From CBIHON01 sp966211965 (lineage in GTDB: Bacteria; Pseudomonadota; Gammaproteobacteria; Burkholderiales; Burkholderiaceae_D): a stretch of DNA of 64,000 nucleotides. Positions 17,240 through 26,069 of the stretch are shown piece after piece. The stretch is taken from contig CBIHON010000027.1 of assembly GCA_966211965.1 (NCBI GenBank), forward strand, positions 9,126 to 73,125. Reading direction: 5' to 3'. The position numbers and the translations under genes are program-made. The notes under the pieces were generated by a model. That model saw only the letters and a list, made by a program, of their open reading frames with translations. It was not told the DNA's origin and ran no database searches. The number at the start of each line of letters is the position of its first letter. The first letter of the stretch is position 1.

Positions 17240-19111
17240 ATGAATATGAAATTGTTGAACCTGATTGACAGTCCGGCCGATCTGCGCCGTCTCCCGCGCA
17301 CGCAATTGAAACCGCTGGCCGACGAGTTGCGCGCGTTTGTGATCGATTCCGTATCGAAGACCGGCGGGCACCTGTCCTCCAATCTCGGCACCGTGGAATT
17401 GACGATCGCGCTGCACTATGTGTTCAACACGCCGGAAGACCGCATCGTATGGGATGTCGGCCACCAGACTTATCCGCACAAGATACTCACCGGCCGGCGC
17501 GACCAGATGCATACGCTGCGCCAGTTGAATGGCGTTTCCGGCTTCCCGCGCCGCAGCGAAAGCGAATACGACACCTTCGGTACCGCCCATTCCTCGACCT
17601 CGATTTCGGCCGCGCTCGGCATGGCGCTGGCGGCCCGGACCAAGGGCGAAACCCGCCATGCGGTGGCCGTCATCGGCGACGGAGCGATGACCGCCGGCAT
17701 GGCTTTCGAGGCGATGAACAACGCCGGCGTGCATGACGACATCAATCTGCTGGTGATCCTGAACGACAACGACATGTCGATCTCGCCGCCGGTCGGCGCC
17801 TTGAACCGCTACCTGGCGCGGCTGATGTCGGGCCAGTTTTACGCGACCGCCCGCAATGTCGGCAAAACGGTGTTGCCCGGCCCGGTCCTGGAACTGGCCA
17901 AGCGTTTCGAAGAGCATGCCAAGGGCATGGTGGTGCCGGCCACGATGTTCGAGGAATTCGGCTTCAACTACATCGGCCCCATCGACGGCCACGACCTGGA
18001 GTCGCTGATCCCGACGCTGCAGAACCTGAAAATCCTGAAGGGCCCGCAGTTCCTGCACGTGGTCACCAAAAAAGGCCAGGGCTACAAGCTGGCCGAGGCC
18101 GACCCGGTGCTGTACCACGGTCCCGGCAAGTTCAATCCCGCCGAAGGCATCAAGCCTGCGACGACCGGCAAGCTGACCTACACCCAGGTGTTCGGCGAGT
18201 GGCTGTGCGACATGGCCCTGCACGACAAGCGCCTGGTCGGCATCACGCCGGCCATGCGCGAGGGATCGGGCATGGTGCAATTCGAGCAACGCTTCCCCGA
18301 CCGCTACTACGACGTCGGCATCGCGGAACAGCATGCGGTGACCTTTGCGGCAGGCTTGGCATGCGAGGGCTTGAAGCCGGTACTGGCCATCTATTCCACC
18401 TTCCTGCAGCGCGGCTACGACCAGTTGATCCACGATGTTGCGCTGCAAAACCTGGACGTGACCTTCGCGCTCGACCGCGCAGGCCTGGTCGGGGCCGACG
18501 GCGCGACCCATGCCGGCAACTACGATATCGCCTTCCTGCGCTGCATTCCCAATATGGTCGTGATGGCGGCGTCCGACGAAAACGAGTGCCGTCAGATGCT
18601 CTCCACCGCTTTCCAATATAATGGCCCGGCAGCAGTGCGTTATCCGCGCGGCGCCGGCATTGGCGCCGCAGTCGGGAAGGCACTGGATACGATCCCGCTC
18701 GGCAAAGGGGAAATCAAGCGCGAGGGCAAGGGTGTCGCGCTTCTCGCATTCGGCACGATGGTGGCGCCAAGCCTGGCGGCAGGCAAGGAGTTGAACGCGA
18801 CCGTAGCCAACATGCGCTTCGTGAAACCGCTCGATATCGAACTGCTCAAGCAACTGGCGCAAACGCATGATGCGCTGGTGACGGTCGAAGAAGGCGCGCT
18901 CATGGGAGGCGCCGGCGCGGCGGTGGCGGAAGCCTTGGCCGAGGCCGGCATCACCAAGCCGCTCTTGCATTTGGGCTTGCCGGACCGATTTATCGACCAC
19001 GGCGACGTTGCCCAACTGCTGGCCGGTTGCGGCCTCGATGCGGAAGGCATCGCGGCATCGGTCAAAAAGCGTTTCGGCAAGGGCGAACCAAGACTGGTCG
19101 TCAATAATTAA
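17240..19111 (+). CDS. dxs: 1-deoxy-D-xylulose-5-phosphate synthase
   Basis: Thiamine-diphosphate enzyme joining pyruvate and glyceraldehyde-3-phosphate, the first step of the MEP isoprenoid pathway. The 623-residue length is standard. Recognisable parts include GGHLSSNLGTVELT, WDVGHQTYPHKILTGR, the ThDP motif GDGAMTAGMAFEAMNNAG, the catalytic-Glu segment DVGIAEQHAVTFAAG, and the transketolase C-terminal domain with TVEEGALMGGAG. The start MNMKLLNLIDSP has the usual N-terminus. It is downstream of ispA and upstream of folE2 in the same orientation. Confidence 0.97.
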   Translation: MNMKLLNLIDSPADLRRLPRTQLKPLADELRAFVIDSVSKTGGHLSSNLGTVELTIALHYVFNTPEDRIVWDVGHQTYPHKILTGRRDQMHTLRQLNGVSGFPRRSESEYDTFGTAHSSTSISAALGMALAARTKGETRHAVAVIGDGAMTAGMAFEAMNNAGVHDDINLLVILNDNDMSISPPVGALNRYLARLMSGQFYATARNVGKTVLPGPVLELAKRFEEHAKGMVVPATMFEEFGFNYIGPIDGHDLESLIPTLQNLKILKGPQFLHVVTKKGQGYKLAEADPVLYHGPGKFNPAEGIKPATTGKLTYTQVFGEWLCDMALHDKRLVGITPAMREGSGMVQFEQRFPDRYYDVGIAEQHAVTFAAGLACEGLKPVLAIYSTFLQRGYDQLIHDVALQNLDVTFALDRAGLVGADGATHAGNYDIAFLRCIPNMVVMAASDENECRQMLSTAFQYNGPAAVRYPRGAGIGAAVGKALDTIPLGKGEIKREGKGVALLAFGTMVAPSLAAGKELNATVANMRFVKPLDIELLKQLAQTHDALVTVEEGALMGGAGAAVAEALAEAGITKPLLHLGLPDRFIDHGDVAQLLAGCGLDAEGIAASVKKRFGKGEPRLVVNN

Positions 19112-19172
19112 GAATGAAGAAAACACTTCAGATCCTCGCCCGCAAGGATTTGACAACACGATAGGCTCCACC

Positions 19173-19979
19173 ATGAACTCCCGCGATCTCAGTCTCACCA
19201 CCATTCCCGACGTGCAAAGTACGGTTGATACTCGGCGTATCCCGATTCAGCGCGTCGGCGTGAAAGGCGTGCGCTATCCGCTGACGATCAAGACCAGCTC
19301 GGGCGTGCAGCCTTCGGTCGGCACCTGGAACATGTACGTCCACCTGCCGGAAGACCAGAAGGGCACGCACATGTCGCGTTTCATCGCGCTGCTCGAAGGC
19401 AACCGGGCGCCGCTTGACGTCACCAAGTTCGGCGAGCTGATGCGCAAGATGGTCAAATTGCTGGAGGCCGATTCCGGCCGTATCGAGTTGAGCTTTCCCT
19501 ATTTCATCAACAAGACCGCGCCGGTCTCCGGTGTGGAAAGCCTGATGGATTATGAAGTCGGCCTGACTGGCGAGATGCAGAACGGCGAGCTGGAAATCAC
19601 GATGAAGGTGTTGGTGCCGGTAACCAGCCTGTGCCCCTGCTCGAAAAAAATCTCGGCCTATGGCGCGCATAACCAGCGTTCCCACATCACGGTCAATGCG
19701 GTCGTCACCGGCGAATTGATGGTCGATGAGTTGATCGCAAAGATCGAAGAGCAGGCTTCCTGCGAACTGTATGGCTTGCTGAAACGCCCCGATGAAAAAT
19801 ACGTCACCGAGCGCGCCTATGACAACCCGAAGTTCGTCGAAGACCTGGTGCGCGACGTGGCGGGAATGCTCAATGCGGACCAGCGAATCGCAGCCTATAC
19901 GCTGGAAGCCGAGAACTTCGAATCGATCCATAACCATTCGGCGTATGCATTGATCGAGTTCGACAAGCGGGTGAAATAA
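19173..19979 (+). CDS. folE2: GTP cyclohydrolase FolE2 (type IB)
   Basis: Converts GTP to 7,8-dihydroneopterin triphosphate, entry step to folate (and possibly queuosine precursors). The 268-residue sequence shows the FolE2 signature SLCPCSKKISAYGAHNQRS, in which the Cys binds the catalytic metal. The start at ATG 19173 (MNSRDLSLTT) is the first good codon after dxs, 61 bases downstream; a longer frame from 19008 overlaps dxs. FolE2 is used instead of, or alongside, zinc-dependent FolE; no zinc-responsive element was recognised. It is convergent with the adenosyltransferase gene. Confidence 0.95.
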   Translation: MNSRDLSLTTIPDVQSTVDTRRIPIQRVGVKGVRYPLTIKTSSGVQPSVGTWNMYVHLPEDQKGTHMSRFIALLEGNRAPLDVTKFGELMRKMVKLLEADSGRIELSFPYFINKTAPVSGVESLMDYEVGLTGEMQNGELEITMKVLVPVTSLCPCSKKISAYGAHNQRSHITVNAVVTGELMVDELIAKIEEQASCELYGLLKRPDEKYVTERAYDNPKFVEDLVRDVAGMLNADQRIAAYTLEAENFESIHNHSAYALIEFDKRVK

Positions 19980-19997
19980 AAAGGCGCTGTCCGAGCG

Positions 19998-20555
19998 TCA
20001 AAGCTCGCGCTTGCGATCCTTTTCCCACAGGACATCGGCGCCGCCGGCAAAGCGGTTCAGCACCCGTGACAGCACGAACAGCAGGTCCGACAAGCGGTTC
20101 ATGTACTGCCTCGGCTTGTCGTTGAGGTTTTCGATTTTCCCAAGACTGACGATACGCCGTTCGGCGCGCCGGCATACGGTGCGGCAGACGTGTGCCTGGG
20201 AGGCGGCGCGCGATCCGCCCGGCAGGATGAAATCCTTCAGCGGCGGCAGGTCGGCATTGTATTTTTCCAGCAGGCTGTCGAGCCGCGCTACTTGGACTTC
20301 GGTGATCATCGTATAGCCTGGAATGCACAGTTCGCCGCCCAGGTCGAACAGGTCGTGCTGGATCGAAATCAATTCTTCGCGCAAGGCCGGCGGCAAATCT
20401 TCGCACAGCAGCAGGCCGATGTGGGAATTGAGTTCATCCACGTCGCCCATCGCGTGCACGCGCTCGCTGTCTTTGCCGGTGCGGCTGCCGTCGCCCAGCC
20501 CGGTGCTGCCGTTATCGCCGGTTCGTGTCGCGATTTTGGAAAGTCGGTTGCCCAT
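19998..20555 (-). CDS. Cob(I)alamin adenosyltransferase, PduO type
   Basis: A 185-residue ATP:cob(I)alamin adenosyltransferase making adenosylcobalamin. The N-terminal ATP-binding segment KIATRTGDNGSTGLGDGSR and the later VCRTVCRRAERRIV and LNRLSDLLF-like (MNRLSDLLFVLSR) motifs are those of the PduO/MMAB family, unrelated to CobA/BtuR. The start is ATG 20555 (MGNRLSKIA); the open frame extends upstream without similarity. No cobalamin riboswitch was seen upstream. Confidence 0.93.
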   Translation of the reverse strand: MGNRLSKIATRTGDNGSTGLGDGSRTGKDSERVHAMGDVDELNSHIGLLLCEDLPPALREELISIQHDLFDLGGELCIPGYTMITEVQVARLDSLLEKYNADLPPLKDFILPGGSRAASQAHVCRTVCRRAERRIVSLGKIENLNDKPRQYMNRLSDLLFVLSRVLNRFAGGADVLWEKDRKREL

Positions 20556-20680
20556 GATTGTCTGAAAAGAGAGTGGAGGGGATTCACTTGCAAGATAATC
20601 TGTCCATGATAGCAAGCCTTGACTCCGGTCAACAGAATCGACTCGCGCGAGGGTAGAATCACACAACCCCGGAGGCAAGC

Positions 20681-22090
20681 ATGAGTCATCCAATCCAGTC
20701 GGCGGCGCTGAAAAAGCCTTTGCCCGACGCGCTGTTGGCGGCATTGAGATCTCAGTTCGGCGAGCGCCTGTCGATCACGCAGGCAGTCTGCGAGCACCAC
20801 GGCCGCGACGAATCTTCCTACGATCCGATGCCGCCCGATGCGGTCGTGTTTGCTCACACCACCGAGGAAGTCGCGGCTGCGGTCCGGCTTTGCAACAGCC
20901 ACGGGGTGCCGGTCATCGCGTATGGCACCGGCACCTCGCTCGAAGGACATGTATTGGCGCTGCACGGCGGCGTCAGCATCGACCTGTCGCAAATGAACCG
21001 AATGATCGCCGTGCATGCCGAAGACCAGACCGCCACGGTGCAGGCCGGCGTGACCCGCAAGCAGTTGAACCAGGAGATCAAGGATACCGGCCTGTTCTTC
21101 CCGATCGATCCGGGCGCCGATGCATCGCTCGGCGGCATGGCCGCCACGCGCGCTTCCGGCACCAACGCCGTGCGTTACGGAACCATGCGCGAAAACACGC
21201 TGGCGCTGACCGTGGTCGGCGCCGATGGCCGCATCATCAAGACCGGCACCCGCGCCAGAAAATCTTCCGCCGGTTACGACTTGACGCGCGTCTTCGTCGG
21301 CAGCGAAGGCACGCTCGGCATCATCACGGAAATCACGGTCAAGCTGTACCCGCAGCCGGAAGCGATCTCGGCTGCAGTATGTTCCTTTCATTCGACTGCC
21401 GACGCGGTCAATACCGTGATCCGGACCATCCAGATGGGCATACCGGTCGCGCGTGTCGAATTCCTCGACGAGAACGGCGTCAGGGCGATCAATGCATATG
21501 ACAAGCTGAGCTTGCCGGAAAAGCCGTTGCTGTTGTTCGAGTTTCACGGCAGTACACACAGCGTGCAAGAGCAGGCCGAACTGGTCCAGGGCATCGCCGC
21601 CGAATGTAACGCGATCGGCTTTGAATGGGCAAGCCGGCCCGAGGACCGCTCGCGCCTGTGGGCGGCGCGCCACAACGCCTATTTCGCCTTGCTGCAAATG
21701 CGCCCCGGCTGCCGTTCGATTTCCACCGATTGCTGCGTGCCGATTTCGCGCCTGGCCGAATGCATCCTCGATACCAAGGCCGATTGCGAAAAGAACGGTA
21801 TGGTCTATTCGATCATCGGCCATGTCGGCGACGGCAATTTCCACGTGCTGATGATGGTCGATCCGGCTGACGCCGCCGACGTAGCCAAGGCCGAAGGCGT
21901 GAATCAGCGCATGGTCGCACGCGCGATTGCGATGGACGGCACCTGTACCGGCGAGCACGGCGTCGGCATGCATAAAATGGATTTCCTGATCCAGGAGCAC
22001 GGCGACAATGCGATCGACGCCATGCGCGCGATCAAGCATGCGCTCGACCCGAAAAACATCATGAATCCCGGCAAGATCATTCGCTGGTAA
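20681..22090 (+). CDS. FAD-binding D-2-hydroxyacid (D-lactate type) dehydrogenase
   Basis: A 469-residue flavoprotein with an N-terminal FAD_binding_4 (PCMH) domain (GTGTSLEGHVLALHGG, GADASLGGMAATRASGTNAVRYG) and a C-terminal FAD-oxidase domain (IGHVGDGNFHVLMM, CTGEHGVGMHKMDF). It resembles D-lactate dehydrogenase (cytochrome) and GlcD; oxidation of D-lactate is the best guess. It lacks adjacent glcE/glcF subunits of its own and stands 16 bases before a GcvA-like LysR gene, with true glcDEF following. Confidence 0.88.
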   Translation: MSHPIQSAALKKPLPDALLAALRSQFGERLSITQAVCEHHGRDESSYDPMPPDAVVFAHTTEEVAAAVRLCNSHGVPVIAYGTGTSLEGHVLALHGGVSIDLSQMNRMIAVHAEDQTATVQAGVTRKQLNQEIKDTGLFFPIDPGADASLGGMAATRASGTNAVRYGTMRENTLALTVVGADGRIIKTGTRARKSSAGYDLTRVFVGSEGTLGIITEITVKLYPQPEAISAAVCSFHSTADAVNTVIRTIQMGIPVARVEFLDENGVRAINAYDKLSLPEKPLLLFEFHGSTHSVQEQAELVQGIAAECNAIGFEWASRPEDRSRLWAARHNAYFALLQMRPGCRSISTDCCVPISRLAECILDTKADCEKNGMVYSIIGHVGDGNFHVLMMVDPADAADVAKAEGVNQRMVARAIAMDGTCTGEHGVGMHKMDFLIQEHGDNAIDAMRAIKHALDPKNIMNPGKIIRW

Positions 22091-22106
22091 CCGCAGGCAA
22101 CCCACC

Positions 22107-22994
22107 ATGGTCCCACGTCTTCCCCCGGTTCACGCCTTGTCCGCTTTTGAAGCGGCGGCTCGTCTCGGCTCGTTTGCCCTCGCGGCGGACGAACTTTGCA
22201 TCACGCCGTCCGCACTGTCGCACCGCATCCGCCTGCTGGAAGAATTCGTCGGCGAGCGCCTGTTCCTGCGCGATGGCCGCGCGGTCGGCCTGTCGGAATT
22301 CGGCCGGCGCTATCTCGACGTGGTGCGCGTCGCCTTGCGCACCCTGAGCGAATTTCCCTTGCCGCACCGCGACGCCGCCAGCCTGCCGCGCCTCAAGATC
22401 ACGGTACCGCCGACTTTCGCACGCCACCTGTTGGTGCCTTATCTGGCCGAATTCGCCGAGCTGTATCCGGACATCGTGGTCGAGCTGTTCCTGTCGGTTC
22501 CGCTCTACGATTTGAGCTTGTCGGAGAGCGATGTCGAAGTGCGTTTCGGCGCTGGCAACTATCCCAACCTGGTGACGGAAAAGCTGTTCGCCGAACCGAC
22601 TTTCGCGGTTGCCAGCCCGGCCTATCTGAAAAAAATCGGCGGCATCGCCAAGCCCACCGATCTCGCCAAGGCGATTCTGCTGCGCTCGGCGCTGGAACCG
22701 TGGCAGCCGTGGTTCGAAGCGGCTGGACTCGACTGGCCGGAACCGTCGCAAGCCTTGCGCGTCGATGACCTCGGCCTGCTATTGGAGGCCGTCCGGCACG
22801 GCCACGGTGTCGGTTTGACGCGCCGGCATTTTGCGCGCGACTTGATCGCAAGAGGCGAAGTGGTGCAATTGTTCGACGTCCAGTTATTGACGCCGCCGCA
22901 CGCGTATTACGTCGTCTATGAACACGCGGTGCGCGACCGACCGGAAGTGAATGCTTTCATCGATTGGCTGCTGGCGCGGTTTAGCAATTTCTGA
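22107..22994 (+). CDS. GcvA-like LysR-family regulator
   Basis: A 295-residue LysR regulator of the GcvA subgroup. The N-terminus PRLPPVHALSAFEAAARLGS followed by ITPSALSHRIRLLEE is the helix-turn-helix typical of that group, and a substrate-binding domain follows. It starts 16 bases after the D-lactate-type dehydrogenase gene on the same strand and lies just before glcD, so it could regulate hydroxyacid oxidation (inference). The coinducer is unknown. Confidence 0.88.
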   Translation: MVPRLPPVHALSAFEAAARLGSFALAADELCITPSALSHRIRLLEEFVGERLFLRDGRAVGLSEFGRRYLDVVRVALRTLSEFPLPHRDAASLPRLKITVPPTFARHLLVPYLAEFAELYPDIVVELFLSVPLYDLSLSESDVEVRFGAGNYPNLVTEKLFAEPTFAVASPAYLKKIGGIAKPTDLAKAILLRSALEPWQPWFEAAGLDWPEPSQALRVDDLGLLLEAVRHGHGVGLTRRHFARDLIARGEVVQLFDVQLLTPPHAYYVVYEHAVRDRPEVNAFIDWLLARFSNF

Positions 22995-23142
22995 ACACAA
23001 GCCATCGCCGGCGCAATGCTCTTCCACGTGCGTTACGTGTAAATATTCGAAATGCGGATAGCGAGCGGGGGGCGGGTATCCATGGTCGCAGCCTCCGGTG
23101 CAGGGAATAGAGGATAGAGGAAGCCGTCCGGTGGTGGGGAGT

Positions 23143-23155
23143 TGAAAAGTTTTCA
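23143..23155. promoter_or_regulatory. Palindrome upstream of glcD (possible LysR operator)
   Basis: TGAAAA-G-TTTTCA is an exact 13-base palindrome in the 267-base gap between the LysR gene and glcD, about 107 bases before the glcD ATG. Its position would suit an operator for the neighbouring GcvA-like regulator, but this is only positional inference. Confidence 0.3.
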
Positions 23156-23261
23156 CCTTGGTTTGCAAAGCTTTTCAGCCTGCGCTATCGAACCGCAGCG
23201 GGATGTTTTTCGTTACACTCGAGACCTGCCCCATGTGTGCCGATACGCCCTGGAATCCCCC

Positions 23262-24749
23262 ATGAATACCGCTGCCCCGTTTCAATTTACCGCCGAGCGC
23301 CAGCGCGAAGTCGTAGCGGCCTTGCGCGCCGAGCTGCCGCCGCATTGCGTCCTGTTCAACGAAGAGGATACGCGTCCATATGAGTGCGACGGGCTGGCCG
23401 CCTATCGCCAGTTGCCGATGGTGGTGGCCTTGCCCGAGACCGAAGCGCAAGTGGCTGGCATTCTGAAAATCTGCCGCGATCTGCAAGCGCCGATCGTGCC
23501 GCGCGGCGCCGGCACCGGCCTGTCCGGCGGCGCGATGCCGATTGCCGACGGCATCGTGCTGTCTACCGCAAAACTCAACAAGATACTGAAGCTGGATGCG
23601 TATTCCCGCACGGCGGTGGTGCAGCCGGGCGTGCGCAACTTGGCGATCTCGGATGCCGCCGCGTTGCATGGCTTGTATTACGCGCCCGACCCCTCCTCGC
23701 AAATCGCCTGCACCATCGGCGGCAACGTCGCCGAAAATTCCGGCGGCGTGCATTGCCTGAAATACGGCTTGACCGTGCACAACGTGCTGCGGGTGCGCAT
23801 GGTGACGATAGACGGCGAAATTGTCGAGCTCGGCAGCGAGGCGCCGGATGCGCCCGGTTTCGATTTGCTGGCGGTCTTCATCGGCTCCGAGGGCATGCTC
23901 GGCGTGGTCACCGAAGTGACCGTCAAGCTGGTGCCGAAACCGCAATTGGCGCGCGTCATCATGGCTTCGTTCGATGACGTGGTGAAAGGCGGCAATGCGG
24001 TGGCCAGCGTGATCGCTGCCGGCATCATTCCGGCCGGACTGGAGATGATGGACAAGACGTCGTCGCGCATGGTGGAACCGTTTGTCCGGGCTGGTTATGA
24101 CATCGATGCGGAAGCGATCCTGCTATGCGAATCGGATGGCATGCCGGAAGAAGTCGAAGAGGAAATCGCGCGCATGACCGACGTGCTGACGCGGTCCGGC
24201 GCGACTGCGATCGCAGTGTCGCGCAATGAAGCGGAGCGCTTGAAATTCTGGTCAGGGCGCAAGAATGCGTTTCCTGCGGCCGGGCGGATTTCGCCGGATT
24301 ACTACTGCATGGACGGCACCATCCCGCGCAAGAATCTGGCCCAGGTATTGCTCGGTATCGCGCAGATGGAAACCAAGTACGGACTGCGTTGCGCCAATGT
24401 GTTTCATGCGGGCGACGGCAATCTGCATCCGCTGATTTTGTTCGATGCCAACCAGGCCGATGAATTCCACCGGGCCGAATTATTCGGCGCTGAAATTCTT
24501 GAACTATGCGTGGAGGTCGGCGGTACCATTACGGGCGAGCACGGCGTCGGCATCGAGAAAATCAATTCGATGTGCGTGCAGTTTTCGGCGGAAGAAATCG
24601 CCGTATTCCTCGGCGTCAAGCGCGCTTTCGATACGGCATTTTTGCTCAATCCCGACAAGGCGATTCCGACCCTGAACCGTTGTGCTGAATACGGCAAGAT
24701 GCGGGTCACGAATGGCAAGACGAGGTTTCCGGATTTGCCGCGGTTTTAG
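23262..24749 (+). CDS. glcD: Glycolate oxidase, FAD subunit GlcD
   Basis: A 495-residue FAD-linked subunit of glycolate oxidase, which oxidises glycolate to glyoxylate at the membrane. The FAD_binding_4 domain shows PRGAGTGLSGGAMP and GGNVAENSGGVHCLKYG; the C-terminal domain shows FHAGDGNLHPL and TGEHGVGIEKI. The ATG at 23262 (MNTAAPFQF) gives the usual length; a longer frame from 23142 has no similarity. It is followed, after an unusually long 226-base gap, by glcE and glcF. Confidence 0.94.
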   Translation: MNTAAPFQFTAERQREVVAALRAELPPHCVLFNEEDTRPYECDGLAAYRQLPMVVALPETEAQVAGILKICRDLQAPIVPRGAGTGLSGGAMPIADGIVLSTAKLNKILKLDAYSRTAVVQPGVRNLAISDAAALHGLYYAPDPSSQIACTIGGNVAENSGGVHCLKYGLTVHNVLRVRMVTIDGEIVELGSEAPDAPGFDLLAVFIGSEGMLGVVTEVTVKLVPKPQLARVIMASFDDVVKGGNAVASVIAAGIIPAGLEMMDKTSSRMVEPFVRAGYDIDAEAILLCESDGMPEEVEEEIARMTDVLTRSGATAIAVSRNEAERLKFWSGRKNAFPAAGRISPDYYCMDGTIPRKNLAQVLLGIAQMETKYGLRCANVFHAGDGNLHPLILFDANQADEFHRAELFGAEILELCVEVGGTITGEHGVGIEKINSMCVQFSAEEIAVFLGVKRAFDTAFLLNPDKAIPTLNRCAEYGKMRVTNGKTRFPDLPRF

Positions 24750-24975
24750 CGTGAAAGTTGTGCAGCGGCTCACTCTGCTCTCCTCTACCGCGAGCAAGAA
24801 AGGGGAGGAAGGGCGGCCATGGCGCTTTCATGCAGTGAGGGAACATTTTCGCCATAGCCGTTGGAGTCATGTAAAGCTAGGGGGAGGAGTGGGCCATGCC
24901 CACGATAGCGCCCTGACCCTATAAAACACGCAACCGGTCAAGCCGATTATGTAGAGGCTCGCAAAGAATTTTTGG
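24750..24975. other. Gap between glcD and glcE with a small palindrome
   Basis: No gene is seen here. A 15-base palindrome, GTGGGC-CAT-GCCCAC, lies at 24889-24903. The segment also has a degenerate CTCCTCT...GGGGAGG inverted repeat (about 24779-24808) resembling the CTCTCCCG/CGGGAGAG family seen elsewhere in the window. It may separate glcD from glcEF expression. Confidence 0.4.
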
Positions 24976-26043
24976 ATGAACATGATGCAACCCTTACAGG
25001 ATTTTAAAGACCGCATCCTGGCCGCGAAAGCAGACAAAGCCGCCTTGTGCATACGCGGCGGCGGCAGCAAGGACTGGTATGGGCGGGCCATGCAAGGCGG
25101 CGTGCTCGACACACGCGCCTATAGCGGCATCGTGGCGTACGAGCCCACTGAATTGGTCATCACCGCGCGCTGCGGCACGCCCTTGGCCGAAATCGAAGCG
25201 GCGCTGGCCGAACAAAAACAGATGCTGGCCTTTGAGCCGCCGCATTTCGGACCGGATGCAACGGTCGGCGGGATGATGGCGAGCGGCTTGTCCGGTCCGC
25301 GCCGGCAAGCGGTCGGCGCCTTGCGTGATTTTGTTCTGGGCGCCGTGCTGATGGACGGCAAAGGCGAGGTGCTGCGCTTCGGCGGACAGGTGATGAAGAA
25401 CGTCGCCGGCTATGACGTGTCGCGTCTGCTGGCTGGATCGATGGGTACGCTCGGCTTGATTCTTGAAGTGTCGCTGAAGGTTTTGCCGAAGCCGTTTTTT
25501 GAAGCCACTTTGCGTTTTTCGCTCGGCGAGGCCGAAGCGATCCGGCGTTTGAACGAGTGGGGCGGCCAGCCCTTGCCGCTTTCCGCCAGTGCCTGGCGCG
25601 ACGGTGAATTGATGGTTCGCCTCTCGGGCGCGCATGCCGCAATCAAGGCGGCGCAGAAAACGATAGGGGGAGAGGAAGTGCCGCAGGCAGATGCGTTTTG
25701 GGTTTCCTTGCGTGAGCAGAGCAGTGATTTTTTTGCGCACGGCGCGGGCAGTTTGTGGCGCTTGTCGCTGCCTTCCGTCACTGCACCGCTCGGATTGCCG
25801 GGGCCGCAACTGATTGAATGGGGCGGGGCGCAGCGCTGGCTCAAAACCGATGGGGACGTTGCCGCGATCCGGAGCATTGCCGAAAAGCATGGAGGCCATG
25901 CGACCCTGTTTCGCGGCGGCGATAAAAATGCCGGCGTATTCCATCCGCTTGCGCCGGCGGTAGCCAAGATTCATCACAACCTGAAAAATGCCTTCGATCC
26001 ATCCGGCATTTTCAATCCGGGCCGGATGTATCCGGAGTTCTAA
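24976..26043 (+). CDS. glcE: Glycolate oxidase subunit GlcE
   Basis: A 355-residue FAD-binding subunit of glycolate oxidase. It has a PCMH-type FAD domain (LCIRGGGSKDWYGRA, FEPPHFGPDATVGGMMASGLSG, GQVMKNVAGYDVSRL) and a short C-terminus ending NAFDPSGIFNPGRM, typical of GlcE. It is 26 bases upstream of glcF and on the same strand, so both are surely cotranscribed. Confidence 0.94.
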   Translation: MNMMQPLQDFKDRILAAKADKAALCIRGGGSKDWYGRAMQGGVLDTRAYSGIVAYEPTELVITARCGTPLAEIEAALAEQKQMLAFEPPHFGPDATVGGMMASGLSGPRRQAVGALRDFVLGAVLMDGKGEVLRFGGQVMKNVAGYDVSRLLAGSMGTLGLILEVSLKVLPKPFFEATLRFSLGEAEAIRRLNEWGGQPLPLSASAWRDGELMVRLSGAHAAIKAAQKTIGGEEVPQADAFWVSLREQSSDFFAHGAGSLWRLSLPSVTAPLGLPGPQLIEWGGAQRWLKTDGDVAAIRSIAEKHGGHATLFRGGDKNAGVFHPLAPAVAKIHHNLKNAFDPSGIFNPGRMYPEF

Positions 26044-26069
26044 GGCCGTGTTACTGGGTATCAGAGTTC

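Noticed and set aside
17114..19204. 696-residue minus-strand open frame opposite dxs
   Set aside because: Antisense shadow; dxs on the plus strand has full catalytic motifs and normal length.
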